64,000 nt of DNA, from assembly GCF_900105735.1 (NCBI RefSeq), contig NZ_LT629793.1, positions 2,790,001 to 2,854,000 on the forward strand. Direction: 5' to 3'. A model generated the notes under the pieces. The model did not search any database, was not told where the DNA came from, and saw only the letters and a list, made by a program, of their open reading frames with translations. Shown one piece after another: positions 38,627 to 49,224 of the stretch. Source of the stretch: Pseudomonas yamanorum (lineage in GTDB: Bacteria; Pseudomonadota; Gammaproteobacteria; Pseudomonadales; Pseudomonadaceae). Numbering within the stretch: the first letter of the stretch is position 1; each line of letters begins with the position of its first letter. The position numbers and the translations under genes were made by a program.

Positions 38627-39496
38627 TTACTTGGACTTTTCCAGGTAGCGGAAGAAATCGCTACTTGGGTCCAGCACCATGACGTCGGTTTTGTTCGCGA
38701 AGCTTTCACGGTAGGCACGCAGGCTACGGTAGAACGCGTAGAACTCCTGGTCCTGGCCATAGGCCTTGGCGTAGATCGAGGCGGCTTGAGCATCACCATC
38801 ACCACGAGCCTCTTCAGACTCGCGATAGGCTTCTGCCAACAGTACGCGACGCTGACGGTCGGCATCCGCACGGATCCCTTCTGCCAGTTCGTTACCCTTG
38901 GCACGGTGCTCACGAGCCTCGCGCTCACGCTCGGTGCTCATACGCTCGAACACGCTGCGGTTCACTTCCTTCGGAAGGTCGATAGCCTTGACCCGAACAT
39001 CGATCACTTCGATGCCCAGTTCTTTTTCCGCCATCGTGTTCAACGAACGCGTGATGTCAGCCATCAGCGCATCACGTTCACCGGATACCACCTCGTGCAG
39101 GGTGCGCTTACCAAACTGGTCACGCAGGCCCGATTCCAGACGGCGCGACAAACGCTCGTCGGCAATCTGCTTGAGGCCGGAGGTCGCGGTGTAGAAACGC
39201 TCGGCATCCTTGACGCGCCACTTGGCGTAGGCGTCAACCATCACGGCTTTCTTTTCCAGGGTCAGGAAGCGCTGTGTCGGTGCATCCAGGGTCATCAGGC
39301 GGCCGTCGAACTTGCGCACCTGGTTGACGTAGGGGACTTTCACATGCAGGCCCGGCTGGACATCTGCCTGGACCACGCGACCGAATTGCAGCAACACCGC
39401 GCGCTCGGTCTGAGACACGATATAGAAGCAGTTCCAGGCAGCGATGACCACGACGACGCCCACAATCAGGGCGGTCAGCGATTTATTGCTCATCAA
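38627..39496 (-). CDS. hflC: HflC, membrane protease FtsH modulator
   Basis: Band-7/SPFH protein that forms a large periplasmic-facing complex with HflK around FtsH and modulates its proteolysis. The 289 residues begin with an N-terminal membrane anchor (SLTALIVGVVVVIAAWNCFY), then the SPFH domain (IVSQTERAVLLQFGRVVQAD). The start overlaps the hflK stop by four bases (ATGA). Confidence 0.97.
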   Translation of the reverse strand: MMSNKSLTALIVGVVVVIAAWNCFYIVSQTERAVLLQFGRVVQADVQPGLHVKVPYVNQVRKFDGRLMTLDAPTQRFLTLEKKAVMVDAYAKWRVKDAERFYTATSGLKQIADERLSRRLESGLRDQFGKRTLHEVVSGERDALMADITRSLNTMAEKELGIEVIDVRVKAIDLPKEVNRSVFERMSTEREREAREHRAKGNELAEGIRADADRQRRVLLAEAYRESEEARGDGDAQAASIYAKAYGQDQEFYAFYRSLRAYRESFANKTDVMVLDPSSDFFRYLEKSK

Positions 39497-40671
39497 CGAC
39501 TCTCCCTGGTACGTGTTTGCTGTTGCAGCAAGTCAGCGGCCGCACGGGCGCTCGCTTCGTTGGCAGCGGCAGTTGAACCGGTAGCCGGTGCGCTGGTGCT
39601 GCTACGACCACCTTCGATCATCTTGTCCAGCGGCAGGTACAGCAGATTATTCTGCCCGCCCTTGCTGCCGGTCACGAGAACCTTGCTGGTGTTGCTGAAG
39701 ACTTCCTGCATGGTGTCCAGGTACAGACGCTCACGAGTGACTTCCGGTGCCTTGCGGTACTCGGCCACCAGCTTGGTGAAACGATCTGCCTCACCCTTGG
39801 CACGGGAGACCACTTCGTCGCGGTAACCGTTGGCATCCTCAAGGATGCGCTGGGCCTGACCACGGGCTTCCGGCACGACGCCGTTGGCGTAGGTTTCAGC
39901 CTGGTTGCGCGAACGCTGCTCGTCTTCACGGGCACGGATCACGTCATCGAAGGCTTCCTGTACTTCGCGCGGTGCAGCTGCGCTCTGTATGTTGACCTGG
40001 GTTACGGTGATACCGGTGCGATAGGTATCGAGGAACCGTTGCAGGCGCTCCTTGATCTCGCTGGCCATCAATTCACGACCTTCGGTCAGCACCTGATCCA
40101 TTGCGGTGGAACCCACCACGTGGCGCAGGGCACTTTCGGTCGCTTGTTGCAGGCTGATTTCCGGCTGATCGACGTTCAGCACGAAGTCCTGCAGGTTGCT
40201 GATCTTGTACTGCACGGTCAGCGGCACTTCGACGATGTTCTCGTCTTCAGTCAGCATCTGGCCCTGCTTGGTGTAGGCACGCTCACGCGTGACGTTTTCC
40301 ATGTACTTCTTGTCGATCGGCGGGAAATAGATGTTCAGGCCAGGGCCGACGGTCTCGTAGTACTTGCCGAAGCGCAGCACCACGGCTTGCTCCTGCTCGT
40401 CCACCACATAGACGGCGCTGTACAGCCAGACGGCCGCCAGCACAACGAGGCCGATGCCGAGCAGGCCGTAACCACCGCCCTTGCTCGTACGACCGCCTTC
40501 GTCACCACCACCACGTTTTTTTCCACCACCGAACAACCCATTCAGGCTTTCCTGCAGCTTTCGGAAGGCCTCGTCGAGATCTGGTGGCCCCTTGCGGTCG
40601 CCATTATTGCGGCGTTTACCACCCCAAGGATCCTGATTATTCGAGTTGCCACCCGGCTCATTCCAAGCCAT
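39493..40671 (-). CDS. hflK: HflK, membrane protease FtsH modulator
   Basis: Partner of HflC. The 392-residue protein begins MAWNEPGGNSNNQDPWGGKR with a Gly/Lys-rich cytoplasmic N-terminus, a membrane helix near residues 65-88 (LLGIGLVVLAAVWLYSAVYV), the SPFH domain (EQEQAVVLRFGKYYETVGPG) and a Ser/Ala/Thr-rich tail. ATG has GGAGAG 6 bases upstream; two earlier in-frame ATGs are not supported. The hflX stop is 96 bases upstream. Confidence 0.97.
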   Translation of the reverse strand: MAWNEPGGNSNNQDPWGGKRRNNGDRKGPPDLDEAFRKLQESLNGLFGGGKKRGGGDEGGRTSKGGGYGLLGIGLVVLAAVWLYSAVYVVDEQEQAVVLRFGKYYETVGPGLNIYFPPIDKKYMENVTRERAYTKQGQMLTEDENIVEVPLTVQYKISNLQDFVLNVDQPEISLQQATESALRHVVGSTAMDQVLTEGRELMASEIKERLQRFLDTYRTGITVTQVNIQSAAAPREVQEAFDDVIRAREDEQRSRNQAETYANGVVPEARGQAQRILEDANGYRDEVVSRAKGEADRFTKLVAEYRKAPEVTRERLYLDTMQEVFSNTSKVLVTGSKGGQNNLLYLPLDKMIEGGRSSTSAPATGSTAAANEASARAAADLLQQQTRTRESR

Positions 40672-40767
40672 AGCGCTCTCCATCTGATAAAGCAAAGACG
40701 CACCCACGGCGCGCCGACCAATGCTACAGAATGCCTGTCACAGCGGCACAACCGCTTTCTCAGGCTT

Positions 40768-42069
40768 TTATTGCAAAGTGTGTTGTTCGATGAACTCCGT
40801 CGGCACAACACCTTCCCGACTGACCAGCCGATTCAGCTCCGAGCGCGGCAATCGAACGGCCAGCAAGCTGACACCTTCTTCGTCGTGTTCTTCTTTCTGT
40901 ACCGCGCCCAGCTCGAAAAACTGTGCACGCAGTCGAGCAAAACGCTGAGGCAAGCGCAAGGTGCCAACAAACAAATCGCTGCCCAACAACTCGGCAATGG
41001 CTTGTTCAAGCAATTCCAGACCACTGCCATCACGCGCCGACAGCCAGACCCGCTGGGGCTTGCCGTTTTCGTCGCGCTGGATTTGTGGCTCAACGCCTTC
41101 AAGCAAATCGAGTTTGTTATAGACCTCGAGGATCGGCAAGTCCTGGGCACCAATCTCGCCCAGTACCACCATGACCTGTTCAATCTGCAACATGCGATCC
41201 GGTTCGGCCGCATCGATCACGTGCAGCAGCAGGTCGGAATTGCTCGACTCTTCGAGCGTAGACCGAAATGCCTCGACCAGCTTGTGGGGCAAGTGACGAA
41301 TGAAACCCACGGTATCGGCCAGGACAATCGGCCCCAGGTCGTCCAGTTCCAGACGGCGCAAGGTCGGGTCAAGGGTCGCGAACAGTTGGTCGGCCGCGTA
41401 CACGTCCGATTTCGTCACGTTATTGAAGAGCGTGGATTTGCCGGCGTTGGTATAGCCCACCAGGGAAACGGTCGGGATATCCGCACGCATACGGCCACGT
41501 CGCGATTGTTCGCGCTGGCTGCGCACCTTCTCCAGGCGGCCCTTGATCTGTCGCAGGCGCACCCGCAGCAGACGCCGGTCGGTTTCCAGCTGGGTTTCAC
41601 CCGGGCCACGCATGCCGATACCGCCACCCTGACGCTCAAGGTGAGTCCAGCCACGAACCAGCCGGGTGCTCATGTGGTCAAGCTGGGCCAGTTCTACCTG
41701 GAGCTTGCCTTCATGGGTACGGGCGCGCTGGGCGAAAATATCGAGAATCAGACCCGTGCGGTCGATCACGCGACACTCGAAAACTCGTTCGAGGTTACGT
41801 TCCTGACTGGGCGTGAGGATATGATTAAAAATCACCAGATCGGCCTTTTCGGCATGGACCAGATCGCGCAGCTCCTCGACCTTGCCGCTGCCAATCAGGA
41901 ATTTGGCGGTTGGCCGATGACGCGGCACGTTAAAAAACGCGACGGTCTCGGCGCCGGCCGAATTTGCCAACTCCTGAAACTCCTGCGGATCTTCGCGCGC
42001 CTCAGGGTCCTGTCCATCCAAGTGAACGAGGATTACTCGCTCACCACCACCGTGGCGCTCAAAGAACAA
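40768..42069 (-). CDS. hflX: HflX, ribosome-associated GTPase
   Basis: GTPase that binds 50S subunits and splits stalled ribosomes. The 433-residue protein has the HflX N-domain (FFERHGGGERVILVHLDGQD), the GGxGxRGPGETQLETDRR linker motif, G1 in GYTNAGKSTLF (about 205-215), G3 DTVG and G4 NKLD. The start is TTG with TAGGAG 8 bases upstream, 12 bases after the hfq stop; no ATG is available at that place, and the N-terminus matches the family only from this codon. Confidence 0.96.
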   Translation of the reverse strand: MFFERHGGGERVILVHLDGQDPEAREDPQEFQELANSAGAETVAFFNVPRHRPTAKFLIGSGKVEELRDLVHAEKADLVIFNHILTPSQERNLERVFECRVIDRTGLILDIFAQRARTHEGKLQVELAQLDHMSTRLVRGWTHLERQGGGIGMRGPGETQLETDRRLLRVRLRQIKGRLEKVRSQREQSRRGRMRADIPTVSLVGYTNAGKSTLFNNVTKSDVYAADQLFATLDPTLRRLELDDLGPIVLADTVGFIRHLPHKLVEAFRSTLEESSNSDLLLHVIDAAEPDRMLQIEQVMVVLGEIGAQDLPILEVYNKLDLLEGVEPQIQRDENGKPQRVWLSARDGSGLELLEQAIAELLGSDLFVGTLRLPQRFARLRAQFFELGAVQKEEHDEEGVSLLAVRLPRSELNRLVSREGVVPTEFIEQHTLQ

Positions 42070-42081
42070 AGGAGACTCCTA

Positions 42082-42345
42082 TCAGGCGTTACCCGGTGCA
42101 GGCTCGGCGTCACCCTGTTCTTCGGTTGCGCTAGGCAGACGAATCGGACGAACCGGCACTACGGTCGAGATAGCGTGTTTGTAAACCATTTGGCTTACGG
42201 TGTTTTTCAGCAGAATCACGAACTGGTCGAACGACTCAATCGTGCCCTGCAGCTTGATACCGTTGACCAAATAGATGGAAACCCCAACTTTCTCTTTACG
42301 TAAAGTATTCAAGTAAGGGTCTTGTAGCGAATGCCCTTTTGACAT
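42082..42345 (-). CDS. hfq: Hfq, RNA chaperone
   Basis: Hexameric Sm-like chaperone for small RNA-mRNA pairing. 87 residues starting [20 protein letters not shown]; the Sm1 motif includes [20 protein letters not shown] and Sm2 ends in YKHAIST. The short C-terminal tail (about 15 residues) is typical of Pseudomonas. The frame is open 30 codons further upstream, but the ATG has AAAGGAG and matches the family. Confidence 0.99.
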   Translation of the reverse strand: MSKGHSLQDPYLNTLRKEKVGVSIYLVNGIKLQGTIESFDQFVILLKNTVSQMVYKHAISTVVPVRPIRLPSATEEQGDAEPAPGNA

Positions 42346-42439
42346 GTGCCGCACTCCTTTAAGGATCAATAATAAAAAATCGGAAAATAGATAGCTTATG
42401 GCCGTCACACCCCCAAGGATAGACGGCAATTGCAAGGAC

Positions 42440-43411
42440 TCAGCTCAATATGGAGACCGTTCCCAAGTATTTCAAGGCGCGTGACAGATTGTCGCAATCC
42501 AGACTGTCCAACCAGTGTAAATCAGTCCAGCTGCGCAGCCATGTGAACTGGCGCTTCGCCAATTGGCGCGTGGCAATGATGCCGCGCTCCTGCATTTCGG
42601 CTGACGTCAGCTTGCCATCCAGATGATCCCAGACTTGGCGGTAGCCTACAGCACGTATCGAAGGCAGCCCGGGATGCAGGTCACCTCTTGAACGCAGTGC
42701 TACGACCTCCTCCACAAACCCCTGTTCCAACATAATTGTGAATCTTTGTGCAATTCGTTCATGCAACACCTGGCGATCCGTCGGAGCGATGGCCAGATTC
42801 GCCACAGTATAGGGCAATTGTGAGTGCCCCGAGGCGCCTGCTTCAGCACTTTGCGCAGTTTGTTTCAGCCTGTGTTCAGTCATGGTCTGGCCACTGACCC
42901 GCCAGACTTCCAACGCCCGCGTCAGCCGCTGGGGGTCATTGGGATGAATCCGCGCGGCGGAAACTGGATCCACCGCAGCCAACTGGTCGTGCAGGGCTTG
43001 CCAGCCAAGGCGCGCAGCCTCTTCTTCAAGTTCGGCGCGCACCTGGGCATCGGCAGGTGGCATGTCTGCCAGGCCTTCCTGCAAAGCCTTGTAATAGAGC
43101 ATCGTGCCACCCACCAGCAGCGGAATTTTGCCCCGCGCAGTGATATCGGCCATGGCCGCCAGGGCATCATTACGAAAATCAGCCGCCGAATAGCTCTCGC
43201 TGGGATCGATAATGTTGATCAACCGGTGCGGGTACTGGGCCAGCAGCTCTTTTGAGGGTTTGGCGGTGCCGATGTCCATGTCCCGGTAAACCAGTGCAGA
43301 GTCGACACTGATCAACTCGCATGGCAAGACCTTGGTCAGTTCGATGGCCAGGTCAGTCTTGCCGGCCGCCGTCGGGCCCATCAGGAAGATTGCGGGGGGC
43401 AAGGCACTCAT
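42440..43411 (-). CDS. miaA: MiaA, tRNA dimethylallyltransferase
   Basis: Adds the isopentenyl group to A37 of tRNAs reading U-starting codons. The 323-residue protein has the P-loop [17 protein letters not shown] near the N-terminus, [17 protein letters not shown], and [13 protein letters not shown] near the C-terminus. The start overlaps the mutL stop by one base (TGATG). Confidence 0.98.
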   Translation of the reverse strand: MSALPPAIFLMGPTAAGKTDLAIELTKVLPCELISVDSALVYRDMDIGTAKPSKELLAQYPHRLINIIDPSESYSAADFRNDALAAMADITARGKIPLLVGGTMLYYKALQEGLADMPPADAQVRAELEEEAARLGWQALHDQLAAVDPVSAARIHPNDPQRLTRALEVWRVSGQTMTEHRLKQTAQSAEAGASGHSQLPYTVANLAIAPTDRQVLHERIAQRFTIMLEQGFVEEVVALRSRGDLHPGLPSIRAVGYRQVWDHLDGKLTSAEMQERGIIATRQLAKRQFTWLRSWTDLHWLDSLDCDNLSRALKYLGTVSILS

Positions 43412-45324
43412 CAACGACCGCGCAAGAACAGTTTATCGAGGTCGTCCAGGCCCATCTGGGTCCAGGTCGGTCGGCCATGGTTGCACTGGCCGCTGCGCTC
43501 GGTGTTTTCCATGTCCCGCAGCAAACCGTTCATTTCCGGCAGGGCCAGGCGCCGATTAGCGCGGATGGCGCCGTGGCAGGCCATGGTGCCGAGCAGTTCA
43601 TTGATATGGGCCTGGATACGATCGCTGGTGCCGTACTCCATCAGGTCTGCCAGTACGTCGGCCACTAGCCGATTAGCCTCGGCCTGCTTGAGCAAAGCCG
43701 GGATCTGGCGGATAGCCAGGGTTTCCGGGCCCAGGCGTTGCAACTCAAAGCCCAGTTTCTGGAACACGCTGACGTGCTCTTCGGCACAATCGGCCTCGCG
43801 CTGGCTGACCGCCAGGGATTCCGGCACCAGCAGCGGCTGGCCGCTGAGGCCTTCGCTGGCCATGGCGATCTTCAAACGCTCGTACATGATCCGCTCGTGA
43901 GCAGCGTGCATGTCCACCAGCACCAGGCCATGTGCGTTTTCCGCAAGGATGTAGATGCCCTTGAGCTGAGCCAGTGCGTAACCCAGCGGCGGCACGTCAC
44001 CCTGGCCTTCCGGCAAGGCGGCAGCACCCGACTCGGCACCGGGCAGCGGCGCGAAAAACTCGCGATAGGCTGCCTGGGCTTCGGCCACCGGCAACGCTGA
44101 TTGCGGGCGCGGCGTGTATTGGTATTGATAACCGGCGCCAGCGCCTGAGCCAGGCGCGGTATAGCTCGGCTGGGCTTGCGGCGATTGCAGCAGGTTGGCG
44201 GCCAGGCTCATTTCGCCCTGGGGTCCGAACTCACCGGCTTCCGGCCCCGTAGGACGGACGATGGCCGTGACGATCGGCGCCGCCAGTTGATCATCCGGGC
44301 GCACATCGCCCAGGGCGCGGTGCAAGGTGCCATAGAGGAAATCGTGGACCATGCGACCGTCACGGAAGCGCACTTCGTGCTTGGTCGGGTGCACGTTAAC
44401 GTCCACCACCGACGGGTCGACCTCAAAAAACAGCACGAACGTCGGATGCCGCCCGTTGAACAGCACGTCGCGATACGCCTGGCGCACCGCATGGGCCACC
44501 AGTTTGTCGCGCACCGCCCGGCCGTTCACAAAGAAGTACTGCAAGTCAGCCTGGCTGCGAGAGAACGTCGGCAACCCCACCCAACCCCACAACCGCAAGC
44601 CATTGCGCTCGATCTCGATCGGCAGCGCCTGCTCCAGGAACCCCGCGCCGCAGATAGCCGAGACGCGCCGGGCACGGGCCGCATCATCATGGGCCTCGTG
44701 CAGGCTGAGGATGGTCTTGCCGTTGTGGCGCAGGTGGAAAGCCACATCAAACCGGGCCAGTGCCAAGCGCTTGATGACTTCCTGCAGGTGGTCGAATTCG
44801 GTTTTTTCGGCCTTGAGAAATTTGCGCCGGGCCGGGGTGTTGAAGAACAGGTCGCGCACTTCCACCGAGGTGCCCACCGGATGTGCGGCCGGCTGGACCC
44901 GAGGCGCCATGTCGCGGCCTTCGGTTTCCACCTGCCAGGCCTGGTCAGCATCGCGGGTGCGGGACGTCAGGGTCAGGCGGGCCACGGAGCTGATGGAAGC
45001 CAAGGCCTCACCGCGAAACCCGAGGCTCATCACCCGTTCAAGGTCTTCCAGGTCACGAATCTTGCTGGTGGCGTGACGGGCCAGGGCCAGCGGCAGGTCA
45101 TCGGAGGAAATCCCGCTGCCGTCGTCGCGTACCCGCAGCAGCTTGACGCCGCCCTGCTCAACATCGACGTCGATGCGCCTGGCGCCGGAGTCGATGCTGT
45201 TTTCCAGCAACTCCTTGATCACCGACGCTGGCCGCTCGACCACCTCACCCGCCGCGATCTGGTTGGCGAGGCGCGGACTTAGCAGCTCAATGCGCGAGGT
45301 GTTGCTCAAGACTGTTTCGCTCAT
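43411..45324 (-). CDS. mutL: MutL, DNA mismatch repair protein
   Basis: Links MutS mismatch recognition to strand processing. The 637-residue protein has the GHKL ATPase motifs [21 protein letters not shown] and [12 protein letters not shown] in the first 110 residues, a variable linker (about 340-430), and a C-terminal dimerisation domain with [15 protein letters not shown]. That last block fits the MutL endonuclease motif form D-M-H-A-x2-E-x4-E, so, unlike E. coli MutL, this protein probably nicks DNA. One-base overlaps with amiB (TAATG) and miaA show tight coupling. Confidence 0.97.
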   Translation of the reverse strand: MSETVLSNTSRIELLSPRLANQIAAGEVVERPASVIKELLENSIDSGARRIDVDVEQGGVKLLRVRDDGSGISSDDLPLALARHATSKIRDLEDLERVMSLGFRGEALASISSVARLTLTSRTRDADQAWQVETEGRDMAPRVQPAAHPVGTSVEVRDLFFNTPARRKFLKAEKTEFDHLQEVIKRLALARFDVAFHLRHNGKTILSLHEAHDDAARARRVSAICGAGFLEQALPIEIERNGLRLWGWVGLPTFSRSQADLQYFFVNGRAVRDKLVAHAVRQAYRDVLFNGRHPTFVLFFEVDPSVVDVNVHPTKHEVRFRDGRMVHDFLYGTLHRALGDVRPDDQLAAPIVTAIVRPTGPEAGEFGPQGEMSLAANLLQSPQAQPSYTAPGSGAGAGYQYQYTPRPQSALPVAEAQAAYREFFAPLPGAESGAAALPEGQGDVPPLGYALAQLKGIYILAENAHGLVLVDMHAAHERIMYERLKIAMASEGLSGQPLLVPESLAVSQREADCAEEHVSVFQKLGFELQRLGPETLAIRQIPALLKQAEANRLVADVLADLMEYGTSDRIQAHINELLGTMACHGAIRANRRLALPEMNGLLRDMENTERSGQCNHGRPTWTQMGLDDLDKLFLRGR

Positions 45325-46757
45325 TATTGCGCCGCCAGTTCAGTGCCCGGGATGGTCAACACCTGGCCGACCTTCAATTCATCGGTCTTCAGGTTATTGG
45401 CGCTGCGCAAGGTTGCCGCCGATACCTGGAAGCGCACCGCCAGCATCGCCAGGGTGTCGCCCGGCTGGACGCGATGGTCACGCGGGCCTTGGGCGATCTT
45501 CCCGGAATCACGCAGCCAGGCGATGTAGGTGCCCGGCGGCGGGTTCTGCTGGAAGAACTGGCGAACACCGGCGCTGATGGAACGCGCCAGCGCCTGCTGG
45601 TGGCTGGAAGAGGCCAGTTTCGAGGCTTCGTTGGAGTTGGAGATAAACCCGGTTTCCACCAGAATCGATGGAATATCCGGCGACTTGAGCACCATGAACC
45701 CGGCCTGTTCCACCCGCTGTTTGTGCAGCGAGGTGACGCGACCGATATTGCTCAGGACTTTCTGCCCGACGTTCAGGCTGGAGGTCAGCGAGGCGGTCAT
45801 CGACAGGTCGAGCAATACGCCGGCGAGCATCTTGTCCTTGTCGTCGAGGGACACGTTGCCAGCCCCACCGATCAAGTCAGAACGGTTTTCACTGTCCGCC
45901 AACCAGCGAGCGGTCTCGGAAGTGGCACCCCGATCAGACAGGGCAAACACCGAAGCACCAAACGCAGCCGCCGAAGGGGCGGCGTCGGCGTGGATCGAGA
46001 CGAACAGGTCGGCGCCCTTCTTGCGGGCGATTTCGGTACGGCCACGCAGCGGAATAAAGTAATCGCCGGTACGGGTCAGCTCGGCGCGATAGCCTTTCAT
46101 GCCATTGATCTGGCGCTGCAGTTCGCGAGCGATGGCCAGTACCACGTCTTTTTCATGCTGGCCGCGCGAACCGGAGGCTCCCGGGTCTTCGCCGCCGTGC
46201 CCGGCATCGATAACCACAATAATGTCACGCTTGCCCGCGGGTGCAGGTGGTGGTGGCGGCAATTTGACCTGAGGTTGCGACTGGTTGACCGGCACCGCCG
46301 GTATCGTCGCGACGCTTGGGGTTGGCGCAGGCGGCGGCGCGGCATCGGCGGCGTTGTCGAACAGGTCGACTACCAGCCGGTTGCCATACTGTGCGTTGGG
46401 CGCCAGCACGAAGCTTTTCGGGGTCACGGCCTTTTTCAGGTCGATGACCACCCGCAGATCGGTCGGCGTACGTTGGGCCGAACGCATCGCGGTAATCGGG
46501 GTATTGGCCATGGCGACTTTCAACGGCGCGGCCAGGGTCGCACCGTTGATATCAATCACCAGGCGATCGGGCGCCGTAAGGGTGAAGACGCTGTGCTGAA
46601 CCGGGCCAGACAGGTCGAATACCAGTCGCGTGTTATCCGGAGCCCGCCACAGGCGAACACTTTTCACCTGTGAGGCCGCCAGTGCATTGAAAGTCATTGC
46701 CGCAAGCAACACCCCTACGACAGTAACCAACGCGCGAAAGCGCATACCTAACCCCAT
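45324..46757 (-). CDS. amiB: AmiB-type N-acetylmuramoyl-L-alanine amidase
   Basis: Periplasmic zinc amidase that splits septal peptidoglycan during cell separation. The 477-residue precursor has a signal peptide ending near NALAA, an N-terminal AMIN domain ([20 protein letters not shown]), a proline-rich linker (about 140-175), an Amidase_3 domain ([16 protein letters not shown] with the first zinc His, later [10 protein letters not shown] with catalytic Glu), and a C-terminal LysM repeat ([20 protein letters not shown]). An alternative ATG is at 46745 ([10 protein letters not shown]), with GGGG just upstream; both give a valid signal peptide. Confidence 0.95.
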   Translation of the reverse strand: MGLGMRFRALVTVVGVLLAAMTFNALAASQVKSVRLWRAPDNTRLVFDLSGPVQHSVFTLTAPDRLVIDINGATLAAPLKVAMANTPITAMRSAQRTPTDLRVVIDLKKAVTPKSFVLAPNAQYGNRLVVDLFDNAADAAPPPAPTPSVATIPAVPVNQSQPQVKLPPPPPAPAGKRDIIVVIDAGHGGEDPGASGSRGQHEKDVVLAIARELQRQINGMKGYRAELTRTGDYFIPLRGRTEIARKKGADLFVSIHADAAPSAAAFGASVFALSDRGATSETARWLADSENRSDLIGGAGNVSLDDKDKMLAGVLLDLSMTASLTSSLNVGQKVLSNIGRVTSLHKQRVEQAGFMVLKSPDIPSILVETGFISNSNEASKLASSSHQQALARSISAGVRQFFQQNPPPGTYIAWLRDSGKIAQGPRDHRVQPGDTLAMLAVRFQVSAATLRSANNLKTDELKVGQVLTIPGTELAAQ

Positions 46758-46760
46758 CAA

Positions 46761-47231
46761 TTATTTGAATTCCAATGCCAAGGCGGCGCACCACGACTCG
46801 CCGCGCGCGCTCTGGGACAACAACTTCAGCTGACGTCCGTGCTTATGCGGGGTAATGGTAATGGTCAGGTCCGGCTTTGGCAAAAAGCCTGTGCCTTTAT
46901 CTGGCCACTCGATCAGGCACAGAGCGTCCTCATCGAAGTAATCGCGGATGCCCATGAATTCCAACTCTTCTGGATCCACCAGGCGATACAAGTCGAAATG
47001 GAAGGCGCGCAGCTCGCCGATTTCGTAGGGCTCAACCAAGGTAAACGTCGGGCTTTTCACAGCACCTGCATGCCCCAACCCGCGAATGATGCCCCGTGAC
47101 AGGGTGGTTTTCCCGGCCCCCAGATCACCTTCCAGAAAGATCAGGCCCGAGCCTTTCGTTACCTGGGCAATACGGTTGCCGAGGGCGACCATTGCAACTT
47201 CATCGGCCAGGAAAAGGATTACTTCAGACAC
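46761..47231 (-). CDS. tsaE: TsaE, tRNA threonylcarbamoyladenosine biosynthesis ATPase
   Basis: ATPase subunit that supports TsaBD in making t6A37 in tRNA. 156 residues with the P-loop FLEGDLGAGKTTLSRGI and HFDLYRLVDPEELEFMGIRD, family hallmarks. The start is GTG and overlaps the end of nnrD by 13 bases; amiB begins 3 bases after the stop. Confidence 0.96.
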   Translation of the reverse strand: MSEVILFLADEVAMVALGNRIAQVTKGSGLIFLEGDLGAGKTTLSRGIIRGLGHAGAVKSPTFTLVEPYEIGELRAFHFDLYRLVDPEELEFMGIRDYFDEDALCLIEWPDKGTGFLPKPDLTITITPHKHGRQLKLLSQSARGESWCAALALEFK

Positions 47232-48079
47232 GGCGATTGCTCCTCCAGCAACTGACGAATGGCAGGAATCAGATCACTGGCGGCCAGCCCGCGACCGTAG
47301 GTACCTTGGCGATCACCGGCAGTGGCATGCAGCCAGACCGCCAGGCAAGCGGCATCAAATGCCGACATGCCTTGCGCCAGTAAAGCACCAACCAGGCCGG
47401 CCAACACGTCACCCAGGCCAGCGGTTGCCATCGCAGGATGACCCTGATCACAACGGGCAACGCGACCGTCCGGGCGGGCGATCAAGCTGCCCGCGCCCTT
47501 GAGGATCGCTACTGCATTGAATTTCTGACTCAAGGCGCGCGCCACGTTAAGGCGGTCGGCCTGAACCTCGGCTGTCGAAATACCCATCAAGCGGGCCGCT
47601 TCGCCAGGATGCGGAGTGATCACGCAGTTGGCCGGCAAGCTGACGCTGCCCGTCGCCAGCAGGTTCAAGGCATCGGCGTCCCAGACTTGCGGCTGCTTGG
47701 CGCTGGCCGCTACCGACAGCAGGCTTTTGCCCCAGGACGCCTCGCCCAGGCCCGGACCGATGACGATCACGGAGATCTTTTCCAGCAAGCCCATCAACTG
47801 ATTGGCCGAGTGTACGCCCACGGTCATGACTTCCGGCAGCCGCGCCAGCGCCGCTGCAACATGCTCACTGCGGGTCGCCAGGGAAACCATGCCGGCGCCG
47901 CTGCGCAGGGCACTTTCGGCGCTGAGCAAGGCGGCGCCGCCAAAACCACGGTCGCCACCGATCAGCAATAGATGGCCGAACTGGCCTTTATGGGCGTCCG
48001 GAGAACGCGCAGCGAGTTGCGGCAATTGGCCGGGCAACAGGTGCTGAACGTCGGGTATTTCGTGTTTTGTCTGCGGCAT
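47219..48079 (-). CDS. nnrD: NnrD, ADP-dependent NAD(P)H-hydrate dehydratase
   Basis: Repairs hydrated NAD(P)H. The 286-residue ribokinase-like protein has GQFGHLLLIGGDRGFGGAAL, VIGPGLGEASWGKSLL, VITPHPGEAARLMG and the GDVLAGLVGALLAQG signature with the catalytic Asp. Only the dehydratase is present; the epimerase (NnrE) domain, fused in many bacteria, is missing here. First gene of the long minus-strand cluster; divergent from queG with 62 bases between starts. Confidence 0.93.
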   Translation of the reverse strand: MPQTKHEIPDVQHLLPGQLPQLAARSPDAHKGQFGHLLLIGGDRGFGGAALLSAESALRSGAGMVSLATRSEHVAAALARLPEVMTVGVHSANQLMGLLEKISVIVIGPGLGEASWGKSLLSVAASAKQPQVWDADALNLLATGSVSLPANCVITPHPGEAARLMGISTAEVQADRLNVARALSQKFNAVAILKGAGSLIARPDGRVARCDQGHPAMATAGLGDVLAGLVGALLAQGMSAFDAACLAVWLHATAGDRQGTYGRGLAASDLIPAIRQLLEEQSPCLK

Positions 48080-48141
48080 GCGTCTTCAAGCTCCGATGTC
48101 TGGCAGAATTATACGCATCTAACCTGCGGTTTCTCTTGTTC

Positions 48142-49224
48142 ATGCCTGCTATTACCTACGACCTGCCCGCCCTCGCCCAATCGATCAAAGACTGGGGCCG
48201 CGAGCTGGGCTTTCAACAAGTGGGCATCAGCGGCCTGGACCTCGCCGAGCATGAGCAGCACCTGCAACGCTGGCTCGACGCCGGCTACCACGGCGAAATG
48301 GACTACATGGGCGCCCACGGCAGCAAGCGTTCACACCCGGAAGAACTGGTACCCGGTACTTTGCGCGTGGTCTCCCTTCGCATGGACTACCTGCCCGGCG
48401 ACACACAAATGGCCCAATTGCTGGCCAAACCCGAAAAAGCCTACATCTCCCGTTATGCCCTCGGCCGCGACTATCACAAGCTGATCCGCAAGCGCGTGCA
48501 GCAACTGGCCGACCGGATTCAGGCACAGATCGGCCCGTTCGGCTTCCGCGCGTTTGTCGACAGCGCCCCGGTGCTGGAAAAAGCTATCGCCGAACAAGCC
48601 GGGCTGGGCTGGATCGGCAAAAACACCCTGGTGCTCAACCGCAAAGCGGGCAGTTACTTTTTCCTGAGCGAGCTGTTTGTCGACCTGCCATTGCCGGTCG
48701 ACCCACCGCACACCACCGAACACTGTGGCCGCTGCACCGCCTGCCTCGACATCTGCCCTACCAACGCCTTCGTCGGGCCCTACGTACTGGACGCCCGGCG
48801 CTGTATTTCCTACCTGACCATCGAGCTGAAAAGCGCGATCCCCGAAGAACTGCGCCCCCTGATTGGCAATCGGGTATTCGGTTGCGATGACTGTCAGATC
48901 GTTTGCCCGTGGAATCGTTTCGCCCGGCCTACCGACGAAGGCGATTTCAAGCCACGGCACAATCTGGATAACGCAGAACTGGCCGAATTGTTCATGTGGG
49001 ACGAGGACAAATTCCTCAGCAACACCGAAGGCTCGCCCCTGCGCCGCGCCGGCTATGAGCGCTGGCTGCGCAACCTGGCGGTAGGCCTGGGCAATGCGCC
49101 ATCAAGCATTCCGGTGTTGGAAGCGTTGAAGGCACGTCGGGAATATCCGTCGGAACTGGTGCGCGAACACGTGGAATGGGCGCTGAACCAGCACGCCGAA
49201 CGTCAGTGCACGTCGTCGTTGTAA
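48142..49224 (+). CDS. queG: QueG, epoxyqueuosine reductase
   Basis: Cobalamin- and iron-sulfur-dependent enzyme for the last step of queuosine synthesis in tRNA. The 360-residue protein begins MPAITYDLPALAQSIKDWGR and has two 4Fe-4S motifs: HCGRCTACLDICPTNAFVGP (about 193-212) and FGCDDCQIVCPWNRFA (about 249-264). The frame is open for 25 codons upstream into nnrD antisense, but the family starts at this ATG. The 3' end overlaps the convergent TRIC-family gene by 22 bases. Confidence 0.96.
   Translation: MPAITYDLPALAQSIKDWGRELGFQQVGISGLDLAEHEQHLQRWLDAGYHGEMDYMGAHGSKRSHPEELVPGTLRVVSLRMDYLPGDTQMAQLLAKPEKAYISRYALGRDYHKLIRKRVQQLADRIQAQIGPFGFRAFVDSAPVLEKAIAEQAGLGWIGKNTLVLNRKAGSYFFLSELFVDLPLPVDPPHTTEHCGRCTACLDICPTNAFVGPYVLDARRCISYLTIELKSAIPEELRPLIGNRVFGCDDCQIVCPWNRFARPTDEGDFKPRHNLDNAELAELFMWDEDKFLSNTEGSPLRRAGYERWLRNLAVGLGNAPSSIPVLEALKARREYPSELVREHVEWALNQHAERQCTSSL

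Noticed and set aside
40039..42303. 754-codon open frame antisense to hflK, hflX and hfq
   Set aside because: Covers three well-recognised genes on the opposite strand; no domain or start signal.
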